Assembly: GCF_963422355.1 (NCBI RefSeq)
Contig: NC_085086.1
Location: 6,409,973 to 6,473,972, forward strand
Direction: 5' to 3'
DNA length: 64,000 nucleotides
Origin: Corticium candelabrum
Taxonomy: Eukaryota > Porifera > Homoscleromorpha > Homosclerophorida > Plakinidae
Below the pieces are notes generated by a model. That model saw nothing but the letters and a program-made list of their open reading frames with translations. It did no database searches and was not told the origin of the DNA. Shown here one piece after another: positions 46,264 to 57,114 of this stretch. Numbering within the stretch: position 1 is the first letter of the stretch; each line of letters starts with the position of its first letter. The position numbers and the translations under genes were made by a program.

Positions 46264-46590
46264 TCAGTCAGAATCCCACCCCAACACTTCTCCTGGTGTA
46301 TCTGGCAGTGTTTCAACCTTTCTTATCTTCAAAGCCCTCGGACTTCCATCCACAGGCGGACAGAAAGGTGTGCTTAGATCCCAGAAGCCCGGAGGTGTTT
46401 TGGGAGGTGGACGGCATGGAGCTTTGTGACGAAGGCACTTCATCACCGCTACTCGTTGCTCTTCTGTTTGGAAGGAACGCACAAACTCTTCGCAACAAGG
46501 ACACGTATGCTGTATCCACTTCCTTGATTCAGAGGGATTGTAGGTACCTCGCTTAGGCTTGGCTACACGGTAGGGCTTGCTGTATCTACA
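46264..46590 (-). CDS. Terminal exon of an unrecognised protein with a CPCC motif (CACTA-like element)
   Basis: The minus-strand frame from an acceptor-like TGTCTGTAG near 46590 to a TGA at 46264-46266 reads KPYRVAKPKRGTYNPSESRK, then HTCPCCEEFVRS and a proline-rich stretch with PPKTPPGFWDLSTPF, ending GWDSD. The Cys pair and Pro-rich tail look like a real protein terminus. Upstream exons are probably at 46730-46815 and 47560-47764, but a Tigger insertion (46818-47557) separates them and I could not fix the joints. Not recognised; no family named. Confidence 0.4.
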   Translation of the reverse strand, partial: CRYSKPYRVAKPKRGTYNPSESRKWIQHTCPCCEEFVRSFQTEEQRVAVMKCLRHKAPCRPPPKTPPGFWDLSTPFCPPVDGSPRALKIRKVETLPDTPGEVLGWDSD

Positions 46591-46817
46591 GACAATTTGT
46601 ATTATTTGGTATGCAGCCTAACTATGATATAGATAGGCTAGTGACTGTATACACGCGCTGTATGTCTATTGCCGCGGAATCCCGCCATGCGTACATGACT
46701 GTGCACTAGTAGTAAGCCTACCGTCTGTACACGTATTTTATTTCTGCAGCTAACCTGGTGTCTTCAGTGCCAATGTAGAGTGGTCGAAGCGTGCCGCCTT
46801 TGATGGTCTTATTAGTA

Positions 46818-47557
46818 CAGTAGAGCCTCGCTAATCCGAATAGCTCTGTACCAGACTCCGTTCTTACCTGTTCGGATTACTGAATTTGTTCGGATTATCA
46901 AAATACGAAGCCTTGGAGACCCAGACATAGCCTTGACAATCCAGACCGTTTGCGCATACATATGTCAACAATTACATGCCTACGCAGGGACAAGAATTCT
47001 TGCAACGCAACTAACTAAGTAGGTAACCCAACAACAAGCTGCAAGGCCTTTGCTTGTAGTAGTGGGCCTGATACAGGAATGCCTTTCTCGCGCGTCTGCC
47101 GAAACCACATGAAAACAGCCCTCTCCAGCTCCTCGTAAGTAGAAAGCTTCATTGTTTTGGCAAGTCGACTCGTTCCCATTTCGGTTAGCTTCCTTTCGTA
47201 TTGCCTCAGTTCAGACTCTTTCCTCTTGATATCGCTAATGGTGCTTCGACCGATTCCATATCGTTCACACAGCACAGAATAGGAGGCACTTCCCAGTTCA
47301 TCCAGTATTGCTACCTTCTGCTCTATTGTTAGAGTCTTGTGAGCCCGTTTTGTCTTCTTTGTTATATCTTTGTCTGACGACATGAGAACGTGTACCCGGA
47401 TATGATCAGATGTTTGTTATTTCCCGGATATGAAAGGACGTTTGCACAAGGCCTCGGAATTCTAAATGCTCTCTGGAAACTCGAGGTCAAGCAGTTAGGG
47501 ACATTCGGATTAGCGAGGGTTCGGATTAACGAGGTTCGGATTAGCGAGGCTCTACTG
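46818..47557 (-). mobile_element. Internally deleted Tigger element
   Basis: Ends CAGTAGAGCCTCGCTAATCC and reverse complement, about 23 bp, with TA on each side (46816-46817, 47558-47559). The 740-bp interior encodes only a transposase N-terminus. It inserted into a gene of the CACTA-like element. Confidence 0.85.
47015..47383 (-). pseudogene. Truncated Tigger transposase N-terminus (122 residues)
   Basis: MSSDKDITKKTKRAHKTLTI opens a CENP-B type HTH (EQKVAILDELG, then YGIGRSTISDIKRKE) followed by the start of the second HTH (AVFMWFRQTREKGIPVSGPL). It ends in sequence unrelated to the DDE core. Related in domain order to the intact Tigger at 24332 but a different family by its ends. Confidence 0.8.
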
Positions 47558-47764
47558 TACTGTCATTTTCTTTTCCCGCCACGAAGCTAGAGCTGGCGTT
47601 GACAGCACTTGCGATCGGCCAATCGATTCGCCGTTTTGGGTGTAGATACACTTCTCGATCGCGAGGACAGATCCATCGTCCCGATGTGCTAGAAACGGTT
47701 TTTGATTTGTCCTAGAACAGGAGCTCGAGGTGAATCGCGGTTCATCTCTACGTGTAGATAGCAT
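47558..47764 (-). other. Coding-like segment upstream of the Tigger insertion
   Basis: The minus-strand frame contains RFTSSSCSRTNQKPFLAHRD and SVLAIEKCIYTQNGESIGRS and runs to the Tigger boundary. It could be an upstream exon of the CPCC-motif gene. Unrecognised. Confidence 0.25.
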
Positions 47765-48165
47765 AGACCGGATGCTGAAAGACCTACTTGATTTCTTGCC
47801 ATCGTTCAGGTAGCTTGCTCTTGTACTTTCGCGCAGTATCTAGAGATAGTTGGTAGCAACTGCATTGGCTTTTGCTTGTGTTTTGAAGGTTACAGTGGGT
47901 TCTGTGGACTTCAGTCTACAGACTTGTCCGCAATGATGCAATGCTGCTACAAAGCGGAGAACAGTTGCATGAGGTCATCTCCGCTCTCTTCTATTGGTTT
48001 GCGATCTGTCTAGCTGCAGCGTACGCATCAAGTCGTGAGCTAGGAGGGTTTCAGAGGGTTTCAGATTCCCACACCTTGTGTTACATGGGTTTTTTGAACC
48101 GGAACCCAAAAAAACCACGGATTAACCTAGCTAGGTTACGTAGGTTTCGCAGCATATTCCCTGTG

Positions 48166-48387
48166 AGGGGCTCATCATCTCTTGTTCTTGTGTCCATCTG
48201 TTGTCTGGATGGTCCAGGAAGGGAGTGTCCTTGTGTTTGTTCGTTTGACTGGGCCAGTCGTGCTGCCACCATGCCTGTCATTGTCCCTATTGTCACGTCG
48301 GTTTCGTTTGAGGTTTCTTAGTGTGGCTAATCTTTTCTGCGAGGCTTGTCGTTGGGCTTTTAAATCCTCATCTGTTTTCACGACTGA
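48166..48387 (-). repeat. 580-bp tandem repeat: middle part of unit 3
   Basis: Continues unit 3 after the CACTA-like insertion; matches 40952-41174 of unit 2. It ends with TGA at 48385-48387, the target duplication of the Harbinger element. Confidence 0.85.
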
Positions 48388-48658
48388 AGCCTGGTTTACA
48401 ATATGACGCTGACGACGCTCGCGACGCTCGCGGGGACGCTCGCGAAGACGCTCAGGCGGGCGTCATATTGTAAACATTCGCACGTCGCGTCATGAGCGTC
48501 GTCAGCGTCGTCAGCGTCCGTGAGCGTCGTTGACGCTCAAGTTGAGACAAGTTCAACTCCAGCGTCCAAACCGGAAGTGGTCCAGCGTCTACTGGAAGCA
48601 CGTGATTCTTGTCGACAAATCAGCTATCAAATCCGGGAGTGATATCCCTGAGTGAACT

Positions 48659-49549
48659 ATGGAAGAGAAGCTTATCGAAAGTGTACGTAAGTACGGCTGC
48701 CTGTGGCAAGTAAAGTCCAGGGAGTATAAAGACCTGCGTCTGAAGGAGAACTCTTGGAAAGAGGTCTCGGAAGAAACTGGGCTCCCAGCGGCAGACTGCC
48801 AGAAAGTATGGAAACGTCTTCGCGACAAGTTCGTGAGGGAAGAGAAGAAAACTAAATCAATGCGTTCTGGAGACTCGGGACCTCCCTACAGCTCATTGTG
48901 GGAGTACTTTGAGGTTCTCAGCTTCCTCCTGGACACCATAAAACATCGCCAGTAAGAAATGATTACCACGTGTAGTTTGACAATGTACCGTATGTAGGAT
49001 CGAACGGTGTTCATTGTACATTTATAGAACAGTTACCAACTTTAGTGCCCCCCTAGATGATGGTTGCGTTCATGATGATGATGAGGAGGACAATGATGAT
49101 GATAGTGAGAGGTACATTTGAATCAGTGAAATAGTAATTTTGACAACTTATTTAATCTTTTGCCTAGCATTGTAGCAGTTGACCAGTTTGAACACAAGCA
49201 ATCAATGACAACACGTCAGTCTACTCCGTCACCATCAGTGCCATTATCTGGAGGAGTAGTGCAAACACCTATGGGAGAAATTCGTTCCAACAGAGGCAAG
49301 GGCAAAAAGAGGAAGGTGGATGCTGAAGCTGTTGATTTAGCTATGCTTCAGTTGATCAACGACCAGAAGAGCAATCCTACTGAGCCATCGCTAGATGAAG
49401 AAGGGCTATTTGGATTACACATTGCAGCCAAACTAAGACAGTTGTCCGACCGTGAGAAAGCAATTGCGGAGATTAAAATCGAAGAAATACTATTGGAGGC
49501 AAAATTTGGCTACCAATACCAGCAAAGCAGCCACCAATACCAGCATTGA
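48659..49549 (+). CDS. MADF (Myb/SANT-like) DNA-binding protein of the Harbinger element
   Basis: Exons 48659-48951, 49028-49111 and 49168-49549, GT-AG borders, 759 nt in frame, 252 residues. Residues 5-90 form a MADF domain (EKLIESVRKYGCLWQ, SWKEVSEETGLPAADCQKVW, KRLRDKFVREEKK). Exon 2 is an Asp/Glu run. The C-terminal part is Ser/Thr-rich with a basic GKGKKRK patch and a leucine-rich helix (LDEEGLFGLHIAAKLRQLSD) that may contact the transposase. In PIF/Harbinger elements the Myb-like partner carries the transposase into the nucleus and to the ends. Convergent with the transposase gene and apparently intact. Confidence 0.85.
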
Positions 49550-49693
49550 GCAACCACGCATATCTGGGCTCTCTTCGTTTAACCAGATGTTTGAATTGAA
49601 GCATCTGTATGGTCCTTTAACCGGCTTTTTTAAAAGCCACAAAATCATCAAAGAGAGCTGATCTAAAGACTGAAGTCTACATTACCTAGAAGT

Positions 49694-49795
<102 letters not shown>

Positions 49796-49996
49796 GGAGA
49801 AAGAGAGAAACAGACACAAAAGCAGAGAGTTGTATTTTCAACTGATGCTTGTTCACCCTTCTTATTAGGTAAATGGTGCATTAATTCAATCAGATGCAGG
49901 GTGGGCACATTGATGTGATAGGGAACTGAACATACAGTACAGGTTTCGATAATACCAGCAAAATAGCTGGTGAAAGCCCCAAAACACATATCATGG

Positions 49997-51597
49997 CTAG
50001 TATTCTGTACGATGGATGTGGTGGTACTGCCATGTCACCTCTCCTTCAGAGGACATAAAGTAGTCGCGAATAGTGTCCCTACATGTAGCTGCAGATCTAC
50101 TATACATATTGCTTCCTACAGAGCCTATCCTGCTCAATCCATTATCACCATCCACCTCACTTCTCCAGGCTCCTTCAGTGACGTTCCCTGCTCCATCCTC
50201 TGCATCACTAAATCCGCGTGGGCAGTAAACTGTTGACTCAGTAGTTCGCAGGTAGTTGTGTAGGGCTATTGCTGCTTGGGTGAAAAGCACTACGTGATCT
50301 GGAGAAGCAATTATCGGCCTCCTAAAGAGACGCCATCTGGCAGCCAGGATACCAAAACTGTTCTCAATGACTCTTCTGGAACGGCTCAAGCGATAGTTAA
50401 ACACTGCCTCAGGATCAGCCAAATTTCTCCCAGGATACGGACGAAGCATATTGCGCTGAAGTGGAAAAGCTTCGTCTCCCACAAACGCAAATGGTACCTC
50501 AATGGCGGTACCGGGTAGAGTTGTAGGTGATGGTAAGCCAAGTTTGCCTGCATCTAGTGCTCTGCCAAATTCTGAATTTGAAAGAACACCTCCATCACTA
50601 TGTCGACCAGAATTTCCAATGTCGACGAAAATAAACCTGTAATGTGCATCGCACACTGCCATTAGAACAACTGAGTGTCCTCCCTTGTAATTGTAATACG
50701 ATGATCCCGAAGAAGCGGGAGCTTGTATAGATATGTGTTTGCCATCAATAGCTCCCACACAGTTTGGGAAATTCCAGAGCTTTGAAAATTCTCTGGCAAT
50801 GCCCTTCCAATCCTCTTCACTTGATGGTCCTTTCACATATTCAGGCTGAAGAACTTGCCACAGTGCAGCACATGTTTCTCGAATGATGTGGCAAACAGTT
50901 GCACGGCCAACTCTGAAGCTGAAAGAAACTGACACTTGGGAGTTGCCAGTGGCCAAGTAACGTAAAGTCAAAGCCAATCTAAAAAATTTAAAGAATTACT
51001 TCTTCTGATGCTGTATCACTATAGTGGACAAGCAGACAGACAGACATACAGACAGACAGAGAGAGACTGGCAGCTAAACAATCAGATAGACAAACAAAAT
51101 GGGACACTGCGATAGAACAGTGGTTAGCTGTTTGCTTGTACTCTAGATTCGAAAATTTGCTTGACAGATAGATCAACAAAGAGGCAGACAGATAGACAGA
51201 TAGACAGAGAGACAGGCAGGCAGGCAGACATACAGACAAACAGACAGACACACACCCACACACAGACTGTAATGAAAGAACTATGTACACAGGAATACCT
51301 TTCTCCAGGTGAGATCTCCGGCCGATAGACGCTTTGATATGATCTTCTTTTCAAAGCAGGAGCTACCTTTGCTACCAGAGCATCAAAAGTTTCCCTAGAC
51401 ATTCTCAAGAAGCGGTAATGACTCTCTGCATCCTGCAGCCTCATTTCTGCTAGCAGATTGTGATAGTCCCCGTGCTCTCTCCTTCTTTGAAAAATGGTTC
51501 TCACCCATTTTCGGCGGCGGCGGCGGCTAGCTTCCCGAGCCCTTCGAGTGCGCCTACGGTACACTAGCAGTAGAAGGAGCAAGTCTTTTCTATCCAT
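49997..51597 (-). CDS. PIF/Harbinger DDE transposase (426 residues, 2 exons)
   Basis: Exon 1 is 51299-51597 (ATG, MDRKDLLLLLLVYRRR; Arg-rich segment; HYRFLRMSRETFDALVAKVA) and exon 2 is 49997-50978 after TTTTTTAG; 1281 nt in frame. The junction restores ISPGERLALTLRYLA, a hallmark stretch of the family. An HTH follows (FRVGRATVCHIIRETCAALW), then the DDE_Tnp_4 domain: GAIDGKH (D178), FVGDEAF (D268) and VIENSFGILAARW (E305). Length fits HARBI1-like proteins. No stops. The intron (50979-51298) holds a GACA-rich tract. Promotes cut-and-paste transposition with the MADF partner. Confidence 0.9.
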
Positions 51598-51786
51598 GTA
51601 ATAAGATGGTGGTGAGCATGCGCGTAGTGTCTCTGTGACGCCCAAGTGACGCTCATCGAGAGGTATTGTAAATGGTACAGCGTCACCGGCAGCGTTTTGA
51701 CACCTACCCAGCGTCTTCGCCAGCGTCTTCGCCAGCGTCCCCGCGAGCGTCGCGAGCGTCGTCAGCGTCATATTGTAAACCAGGCT

Positions 51787-52540
51787 TGATTCTGTGACGG
51801 TTTGTAATAAATCCGTTGTCTGATGTAGGTCACTGCGGCTCATGTTAGTTTGTAATGCAGTGTCTATTGTCTTCAAATCTTCTTTTAGGGTTGTTGTGGT
51901 CTGGTTGTAGTGTTCTCGTAATGACTTAAGGTAATGATTATGAGATATGGTAAGAAATATGAGTTGACTCCTTATTTTGTTTCTCTGTGACGAAGTGCGA
52001 CGGCGTTTGTCGTTGTAGTGGTCTCTGCTTCGACTGTGGTTACTGTGGGCTCTGGAGTATTCTGTGGGGAAAGGTTAGAGATGTGTGGGTTTCAATAATA
52101 GTGTTTGGAAATTTATTAGAAAAATTTTGATATGAAAATTTCTCTCCCTGGGTCTCATCATCTCTTGTTCTTGTGTCCATCTGTCGTCTGGATTGTCCAG
52201 GAAGAGAGTGTCCTTGTGTGTTTGGTCGTTTGGCTGGGCCAGTCGTGCTGCCACCATGCCTGTCATTGTCCCAATTGTCACGTCGGTTTCGTTTGAGTTT
52301 TCTTAGTGTGGCTAATCTTTTCTGCGAGGCTTGTCGTTGGGCTTTTAAATCCTCATCTGTGTTCACGACTGATTCTGTGTTCACGACTGATTCTGTGTTC
52401 ACGACTGATTCTGTGACGGTTTGTAATAGATTCTGATGTGGGTCAATGCGGCTCATGTTAGTTTTTAATTCAGGGTCTATTGTCTTCAAATCTTCTTTTA
52501 GGACTGTTGTGGTCTGGTTGTAGTAATGAGTTAAGGTAGA
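51787..52540 (-). repeat. 580-bp tandem repeat: end of unit 3 and unit 4
   Basis: 51787-51983 completes unit 3 and unit 4 runs from about 51984 to 52540. Unit 4 contains a three-fold 18-bp repeat (GTTCACGACTGATTCTGT, near 52361-52414) that expands the coding-like segment by two TESVVN repeats. Beyond 52540 similarity ends. Confidence 0.8.
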
Positions 52541-53292
52541 GATTATGAAAGAAATGTGCGACTAAAATAATTATTTACATATTTGGTACTTCTAATTAGG
52601 ACAGAACATAACTGTATGTCAGATAATCGAATACCCGAATCGGATAACTGAACGCTCAATTCGGATAATTGCTTGCCTGAATCGGGTAACTGAACCCCGA
52701 GTTCGGATAATTGAACGCAAAATACTATAGTTGTCTTCAATTCTTCGTTCACGCTTCAATCGTCTCACTCGTTTACTGAGATAGTTGCGTAACAATGATC
52801 GCGTAGTCACGTGACAATGGTTGCGTAGCAATAATTTCTATCAAAGTACCGCGCGGAAACTCAAAAAACAGACTTTTCTCTTCTTTTAGTTTTTCCTTTT
52901 TATTCCGTTTATCACAAATCAGTCTCCTTTGCTCTTTAGTCGCGTAAGTGAGCAAAATCGAGAGTCGTTTGCTCGCCAAAAAATTACGATTGAGTCGACC
53001 CCTTGAAAGGGGTCCCTTGCTTCAATTTTTAGCGCATATGTTACGGAGTCAAAGTTGCATTCATCTGGCATCGTCGTTTTATCGATTTGTCTTTCTGTTT
53101 TGTCGTAAATCCATATGACAAGTGCTGACGCACGTAAATATAATATATCTCGAGCTCAATTGACATGACAAGAGAGAGGCTCGCTTCGCTCGCCAATTAA
53201 AAGCCGAAAGGTAGATGCACAATATCCAAACACCGACGCACTTTCATTGTTCAACAAATGTATTTCACTTTACAAACATTCACATCTAACTA

Positions 53293-54418
53293 AAGTGCGT
53301 TCACGCATTAGAGAGACTGGTGGAATGTGGCCATTTGCCCGACAAAGATGTTGCCCTCCGGGCAGATATTGGTATCAATCGAAAGCTCTTCACTTGCCGG
53401 ATCTAATTACACTCACTGTTGGGCTACAGAGACGTAACTGAAGTTAATAGAGCCAATTTCCTGCATTTTAATGAGTTAGGGGAGGAGAAAGGCGGGACTA
53501 AGGCGGGATTAGGGTTAATTGCATAAAGCTAAGTACATAATTGTTATAGCTAGCAGGCTGTTAACAGTAACCCAACACAATAAACTTCCCAGTTGGGGTG
53601 TCAGCTAGCTAGGAAAGAGTGCGTCTAGGGTCCGTTTCTACTCTTCATCCTTGGAACTTTCAGTTTCAGACGACGACGAATCTTCTGATTCAGGACCAAC
53701 TTCGAATTCAATGACCATCTGCTTTACAACGTCGTCTAACACACCGTGTATTGTCCTGTAATGCTTCTCCACCTTCTCACGTACGTGCCTCGCGCAGTTT
53801 GCCCACTTTTCCACAGTAACGTTTGCTAGACCTTCTCTACACAGACGCTTGATGTTTTCCATCGTAAACCCACCAATCCCTGTGTTGTGCTGTGCAGCAT
53901 AACTGTAGGTCAGAGGAAGCCGGAAGGCCAAAGTCCTCAAATGGATGTCATCAACGCTCAAGAATGCACTAAATGGCTGGTCAGTTTGGTTCTGATATGG
54001 TCAAATTAGTCAAGTTCTTGTGGTTTCCGGACGCTTTTTTGAGCCAGAAGTGAATGAGTGTATGTATCTGGTACTTAATGCTGTTCCTAGAAGAGGCAAC
54101 TGACACATACAACCAGTGAGCGCATAGAAACATCCAGGTCTGTTGTCATAGGTTATAGTAAAAGTGCAATTTTTAGTATATCATTGCATCATGAAGCAAA
54201 CCGCGTTTCAAGCCAGCGAGGCAGCCAGAGGCAACACGTTCATACGTACACTTTCACGTAACAATATAGTTATCTAATTTGTCATTGACACCAAACGCTC
54301 TGAAACATAGATGCTAATTGCCTTCTGTGACAACATAACATCCGTTTACGCAAACACTACGCCACGCCTTAGGGTGTACCCTACATTACACCAGTCGCTC
54401 TAATTCGTGAACGCACTT
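53293..54418 (-). mobile_element. Nested element with about 31-bp inverted ends and TA flanks
   Basis: The left end AAGTGCGTTCACGCATTAGA and the right end (reverse complement AAGTGCGTTCACGAATTAGA) match except for two positions in about 31. TA lies on each side (53291-53292, 54419-54420), fitting the IS630/Tc1/mariner group. It encodes only a transposase-like C-terminus. Confidence 0.7.
53638..53990 (-). pseudogene. C-terminal fragment of a transposase-like protein
   Basis: A minus-strand open frame without a clear start (entry near PFSAFLSVDDIHLRT) contains GFTMENIKRLCREGLANVTV, then EKWANCARHVREKVEKHYRT, and ends in an acidic Ser/Glu tail. The layout of helical segment plus acidic tail is like the C-termini of IS630-type transposases in invertebrates. 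No catalytic motif remains, so the copy is internally deleted. Assignment partly from the TA-flanked ends. Confidence 0.45.
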
Positions 54419-54719
54419 TAGTAAATGCTCGGTTAGCATTGTGTTTGGCGAGCGATGGTGTTCTGTCTTTACCTATTCGCGTAACAATGGTTGCTTTACG
54501 TAGCAATAGTTTCTGTCAAACAAACGCGTTGACTCAGGAAACAGACTTTCAGTTGCTCTTCTATAGTATTTTGCGTTCAATTATCCGAATCCGGTGTTCA
54601 GTTATCCTATTCAGGCGTTCAATTATCCGATTCATGCGTTCAATTATCCGTTGCTTACCGCTGTTGTGCAGTATCATGGAAAACTGAATAACTTACATAG
54701 TCTGCGGTTGGGCAGCGTT

Positions 54720-55235
54720 TGTGTCTTGGTTTGGTGCTCGTGCTTGTGCTCTTGCTCGTGCTTGTGCTCTTGCTCGTGCCTCTGCTGTTACAATGGTAGT
54801 GCTTGTCCTTGTGTTATTGATGGCTGTGATGGTGCTGATGGCCGTGATAATGCTGATGGGCGTGATGGTGCTGATGGCCGTGATGATGCTGATCGTGCCG
54901 ATGGTGGTCGTGTTGATGCTGATCGTGCCGATGGTCGTGATGATGTTGATGGTCGTGATGATGCTGATGGTTGTGAAGGTCGTGCCTTAGAACTTGCTAT
55001 ACGTGTTGCTGTTGGTGATCTAGAGTGTGTATGTATTGGTGTGGATGTGGCCGTACCATGGTGGTGCAGCAGGTCTCGTTGGTGGTGCTGCAAGTCTCTT
55101 TGCCAGCTGTTGTTGCTGTGCTGGTCACGATGCAGAGGCTGGTGGAAAGGCTGGTGGAAAGGCTGGTGCAGGTGCTGCAGGTCTCTTTGCCAGTTGTTGT
55201 TGCTCTGCTAGTCCCGGTGCAGACTCCGCTCGCGA
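54720..55235. repeat. GC-rich minisatellite region (GATGGTGCTGATGGCCGTGAT-like)
   Basis: Imperfect tandem repeats of TGATGG(T/C)(G/C)(T/C)G(A/T) units at 54820-54980, flanked by CTTGCTCGTGCTTGTG repeats at 54735-54785 and GCTGGTGGAAAG repeats at 55130-55175. Open frames exist on several frames because of the repeat, so none is called as a gene. Confidence 0.75.
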
Positions 55236-55389
55236 TGTGCAGCGTCATAATTTGTAATATGTATTATTCCAATTTCGATAGTTACAGAATCAGCTAATTA
55301 AAATGTAAAACAAACAAACGCACTAATTATAATCCAAAACAATATTGTTAGCGTAAAATTGGTTAGTAACTCCGTCGCCCCTAGATTTT

Positions 55390-55500
55390 CCTCTCCTTTT
55401 CCTCCTGCTCTTCCTCTCACTTTTCCTCCTGCTCTTCCTCTCACTTTTCCTCCTGCTCTTCCTCTCACTTTTCCTCCTGCTCCTGCTCTTCCTCTACCTC
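55390..55500. repeat. 24-bp minisatellite (TTTTCCTCCTGCTCTTCCTC)
   Basis: Four near-identical 23-24 base pyrimidine-rich units. The minus strand would encode Gly-Lys-Val-Arg-Gly-Arg-Ala repeats. Confidence 0.85.
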
Positions 55501-55729
55501 TTCCTCTATCTGTGTATACGTGAAAAATCAAATTAAGCACAGTTCCAGACGTTGTGTTATTAACTCTCTTAGACACATCTTTGTTGACGGCGTCGCTCTG
55601 CTGGCTGTTATTGTTTCTGTTTCTGTCCTGGTTCAATTACTATTTCTCGTGGTAGTTTTTCTTGTTCTTTTATTTCTTCGTTTTTCTTTGCTTCCTCTTG
55701 CTTTCCCTCTTCTTGATTTTCGGTTGTTT

Positions 55730-55960
55730 TTTCCGGATCCATCTCCTTTTCTCATCCTTGTCCTTCTTGTCATGTTGTCTCAATTCCATATCTGTGACGG
55801 TAGAGTCGTGATCCATGTCTCTACGATTACCACACCAATATCCAATCTCTAGTACCTAGGCGTACGCCACACACATAGCTAGAGAAAGTGCATGTACCTC
55901 TCGATGAGTCTCGATGAAGAATGATTCAATCGTCTGATGCACCGTTGTTATATAAGCTTC
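55730..55960 (-). repeat. Dispersed repeat, copy 2
   Basis: Related to 37260-37500 at roughly 80% by eye, sharing GTAGAGTCGTGATCCATGTC and the CGTACGCCACACACATAGCT-like stretch. Boundaries not resolved. Confidence 0.6.
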
Positions 55961-56587
55961 ATTTTCTGCACTTTGAATTCATTCAAAAATCAGCTGATCT
56001 TATCAGAATGTGGAGCGTCGGCCAGCCATGCCACTCCAAGCAAATGAGAATTCCTTCTGTGCTGATACTCAATGCGTGCCCAGAAATCTACAGCACTAAG
56101 ACTGCTTGCAAAAAGTATCGCATAAATTTTTCTGCTCTGCAAAAAAACCAACCAGTCAAGTGAGGAATAACCGCCTTCTCTCACTGGCCTTGTCTTGGTT
56201 AGCGCTTTGTCGATAGTAACGCATCAAATCCTGATGGTTTGGCCATTGATTATCAGCTGCTCTAAGCGTAAAGAATATAGTTGGCATGCCTAGTGCTTTA
56301 TGCATGGCCGCTAGGTTTAGTCTTTGAGTACACCAGTACTGTCTAGTTCCATGCAAAGAACTACTGTAGAAGTAAAAATAGCAATTCTGACACGTATGAA
56401 ATGTAAGTAAATTGCTCTTTTGAATGACACAACTTTTGTAACTACCTTTAACTGTTTCAATATTTCATTTCGTCTATTACCTCTATTTATTTCTATTATG
56501 ACCTAATCCAACACTAAAAAACAACAAACTGTTACTATGTACAAATCGTAAAACATAACCTAGATCACCTAATACAACACTGTATAA

Positions 56588-56695
56588 ATGAAATATACAA
56601 CAATATATAAATAGAAATATACAAAAATATATATAGAAATATACAACAATATATAATAGAAATATACAACACTATAAATAGAAATATACAATATA
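56588..56695. repeat. AT-rich tandem repeat (GAAATATACAACAATATATA-like, about 26 bp)
   Basis: Four to five imperfect units just downstream of the piggyBac tail on the minus strand. Confidence 0.8.
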
Positions 56696-56717
56696 CACAG
56701 TCACAGTGTGGCAATTC

Positions 56718-56886
56718 TCAGGCATCCTCAGTATGATATTTTATAAAGCATTGTCGCTCAGCAGATGACACACAGAGGGGGACGTTGCATTCTTGGCAGC
56801 GATACCTGGTTTTTGAGTTATGTCTGCCTTCAGATAAACAAACAATGCAACGTACTAACCCCTCTGCTATAACCGGCATGTGTGAG
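56718..56886 (-). pseudogene. piggyBac C-terminal Cys-rich domain, separated from its body
   Basis: The minus-strand frame reads HMPVIAEGLVRCIVCLSEGR, then TRYRCQECNVPLCV and QRQCFIKYHTE-like residues before a stop. This is the C-terminal zinc-binding domain of piggyBac transposases (C-x2-C, C-x2-C, C...C-x(n)-H pattern). The fitting upstream part is at 60495-61147, on the other side of the hAT-like element. If the 3-base GAG at both borders is counted once, the two halves join in frame. Confidence 0.65.
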
Positions 56887-57114
56887 CAGGGCTGCCACAC
56901 TTGGAAGAGCAAAATATCCGTAGGCGCAGTGACGCACGGCCACGCCCACCTAATTTAGAATTTAGAATGACCGCGCCCACGCATTTTTTGTTTGCACGTT
57001 TTCTTGGTACAGTGTATTAATGAAATGCTACTACGCGTAATTGCAGAACAGCAGCAACAGTTATTTACTATATATCCATAACTGTTAGAACTAAAGAACA
57101 GCAGAAAGTTTTAT

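Larger units (their letters stand above)
41536..48165. mobile_element. CACTA-like 6.63-kb element carrying several genes
   Basis: It begins CACAGGGAATATGCCGCGAA at 41536 and ends with the reverse complement of CACAGGGAATATGCTGCGAA at 48165. AGG flanks both sides (41533-41535, 48166-48168). Removing it restores repeat unit 3 exactly as in units 1 and 2, so the boundaries are certain. Inside both ends are clusters of AACCC/GGGTT and AACCCATGG-type motifs, like subterminal repeats. A CACxG start, 3-bp duplication and subterminal repeats suggest EnSpm/CACTA. No full DDE transposase is present; genes for a SAM-domain protein, a Cys-cluster protein and a third ORF are. Confidence 0.8.
52641..54650. 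mobile_element. Element with 90-bp inverted ends made of a 21-bp period
   Basis: 52641-52730 and the reverse complement of 54561-54650 align without gaps at roughly 80%. Each arm consists of about four 21-bp units around CGGATAATTGAACGC and ends at AATACTATAG. The target duplication is not evident. The interior holds another inverted-repeat element (53293-54418) but no complete gene. Superfamily unknown. Confidence 0.7.

Noticed and set aside
54594-55211. 205-residue Asp/Gly-rich ORF resembling a secreted repeat protein
   Set aside because: It is produced by a minisatellite that is open in several frames on both strands. No signal peptide or conserved motif.
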